A stretch of DNA of 64,000 bases from Prorocentrum cordatum (taxonomy: Eukaryota; Sar; Dinophyceae; Prorocentrales; Prorocentraceae). Shown here one piece after another: positions 63,740 to 64,000 of this stretch (positions within the stretch are counted from its first letter, which is position 1; every line of letters begins with the position of its first letter). The notes beneath the pieces are model-generated. The model searched no databases, was not told where the DNA came from, and saw only the letters and a list, made by a program, of their open reading frames with translations. A program made the translations under genes and the position numbers. The stretch covers positions 256,568 to 320,567 of the forward strand of contig CAUYUJ010015517.1 of the NCBI GenBank assembly GCA_963575745.1. Direction: 5' to 3'.

Positions 63740-64000
63740 AGGCCCCACCATCTTCTGCGAAGCGCACTACGCGCGCACACGTTCATCGAAAATCATCATG
63801 TTCCAAAAGTCCTTGTGGAAAAGAACTGGACGAAGTGGCGCGCGTGATGTCTCTCGCGCAGGCAGAAATCCTTCAGAGGCATGATTTCGCACGGATTTTA
63901 GAATCGAGTTTCCCGAGCACATGTAACACGAATTTGGTTTTGCATGTTGCATTTTCAAAATTGCCTGCGCGGGCGCTCTTGCGAATATGTGTTATCCGAA
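63740..64000 (+). repeat. dispersed 0.8-1.2 kb unit, copy E (5' half, runs off the window)
   Basis: GGCCCCACCATCTTCTGCGA, TACGCGCGCACACGTTCATC and TTTCGCACGGATTTTAGAAT match the 5' half of copy A and continue past the window end. Confidence 0.75.

Overview
The window looks like nuclear DNA of a dinoflagellate. The decisive evidence is a perfect 22-nt copy of the dinoflagellate trans-spliced leader (SL) at 44624-44645, joined directly to the 5' end of a retrotransposon. The rest fits: visibly GC-rich sequence, very long trinucleotide arrays, many fold-back elements, and no recognisable compact host gene. Species cannot be fixed from the sequence. I found no convincing host protein-coding gene, rRNA or tRNA. 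Almost all long open frames outside 35.9-51.9 kb are translations of triplet repeats.

The only clear protein-coding content is two non-LTR (LINE-type) retrotransposons lying head to head about 2.5 kb apart. LINE-A is on the minus strand (35946 to about 42127). It has an ORF1 with a zinc-finger start and helical middle, a 1634-codon ORF2 (APE-like endonuclease, reverse transcriptase, CCHC knuckle, RNase H, Cys-rich tail), and a poly(A) tail. All catalytic residues I could locate are present. LINE-B is on the plus strand (44624 to about 51880). It begins exactly at the SL and has the same domain order, but is broken by about four frameshifts and two in-frame stops.

Layout: 0-6 kb holds CTC, GGA and GTC arrays, two copies of a TA-flanked MITE family, a fold-back element and a GC-rich hairpin element. 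6-16 kb holds a minisatellite, four more MITE copies, two more hairpin elements, and GAC, CAG and CA arrays. 16.6-19.3 kb is an almost unbroken CTC and CAT block. 19.3-30.6 kb mixes CTC/GGA arrays with several tandem repeats and two fold-back elements. 30.7-34.2 kb holds three copies of a roughly 0.8-1.2 kb unit that recurs at the right edge (63.4-64 kb). 35.5-51.9 kb is the LINE pair. 52-64 kb holds a 376-bp tandem repeat, CTTGGGG-type degenerate repeats, CA/TA tracts, a second fold-back copy and further minisatellites.

The most interesting features are the SL-headed LINE, a MITE family whose TIRs end in a splice-acceptor-like CTACAGG, and the 30.7-34.2 kb unit, which keeps one reading frame for a hydrophobic peptide between copies. 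Repeat boundaries were read by eye and should be taken as accurate to about 5-20 bp.
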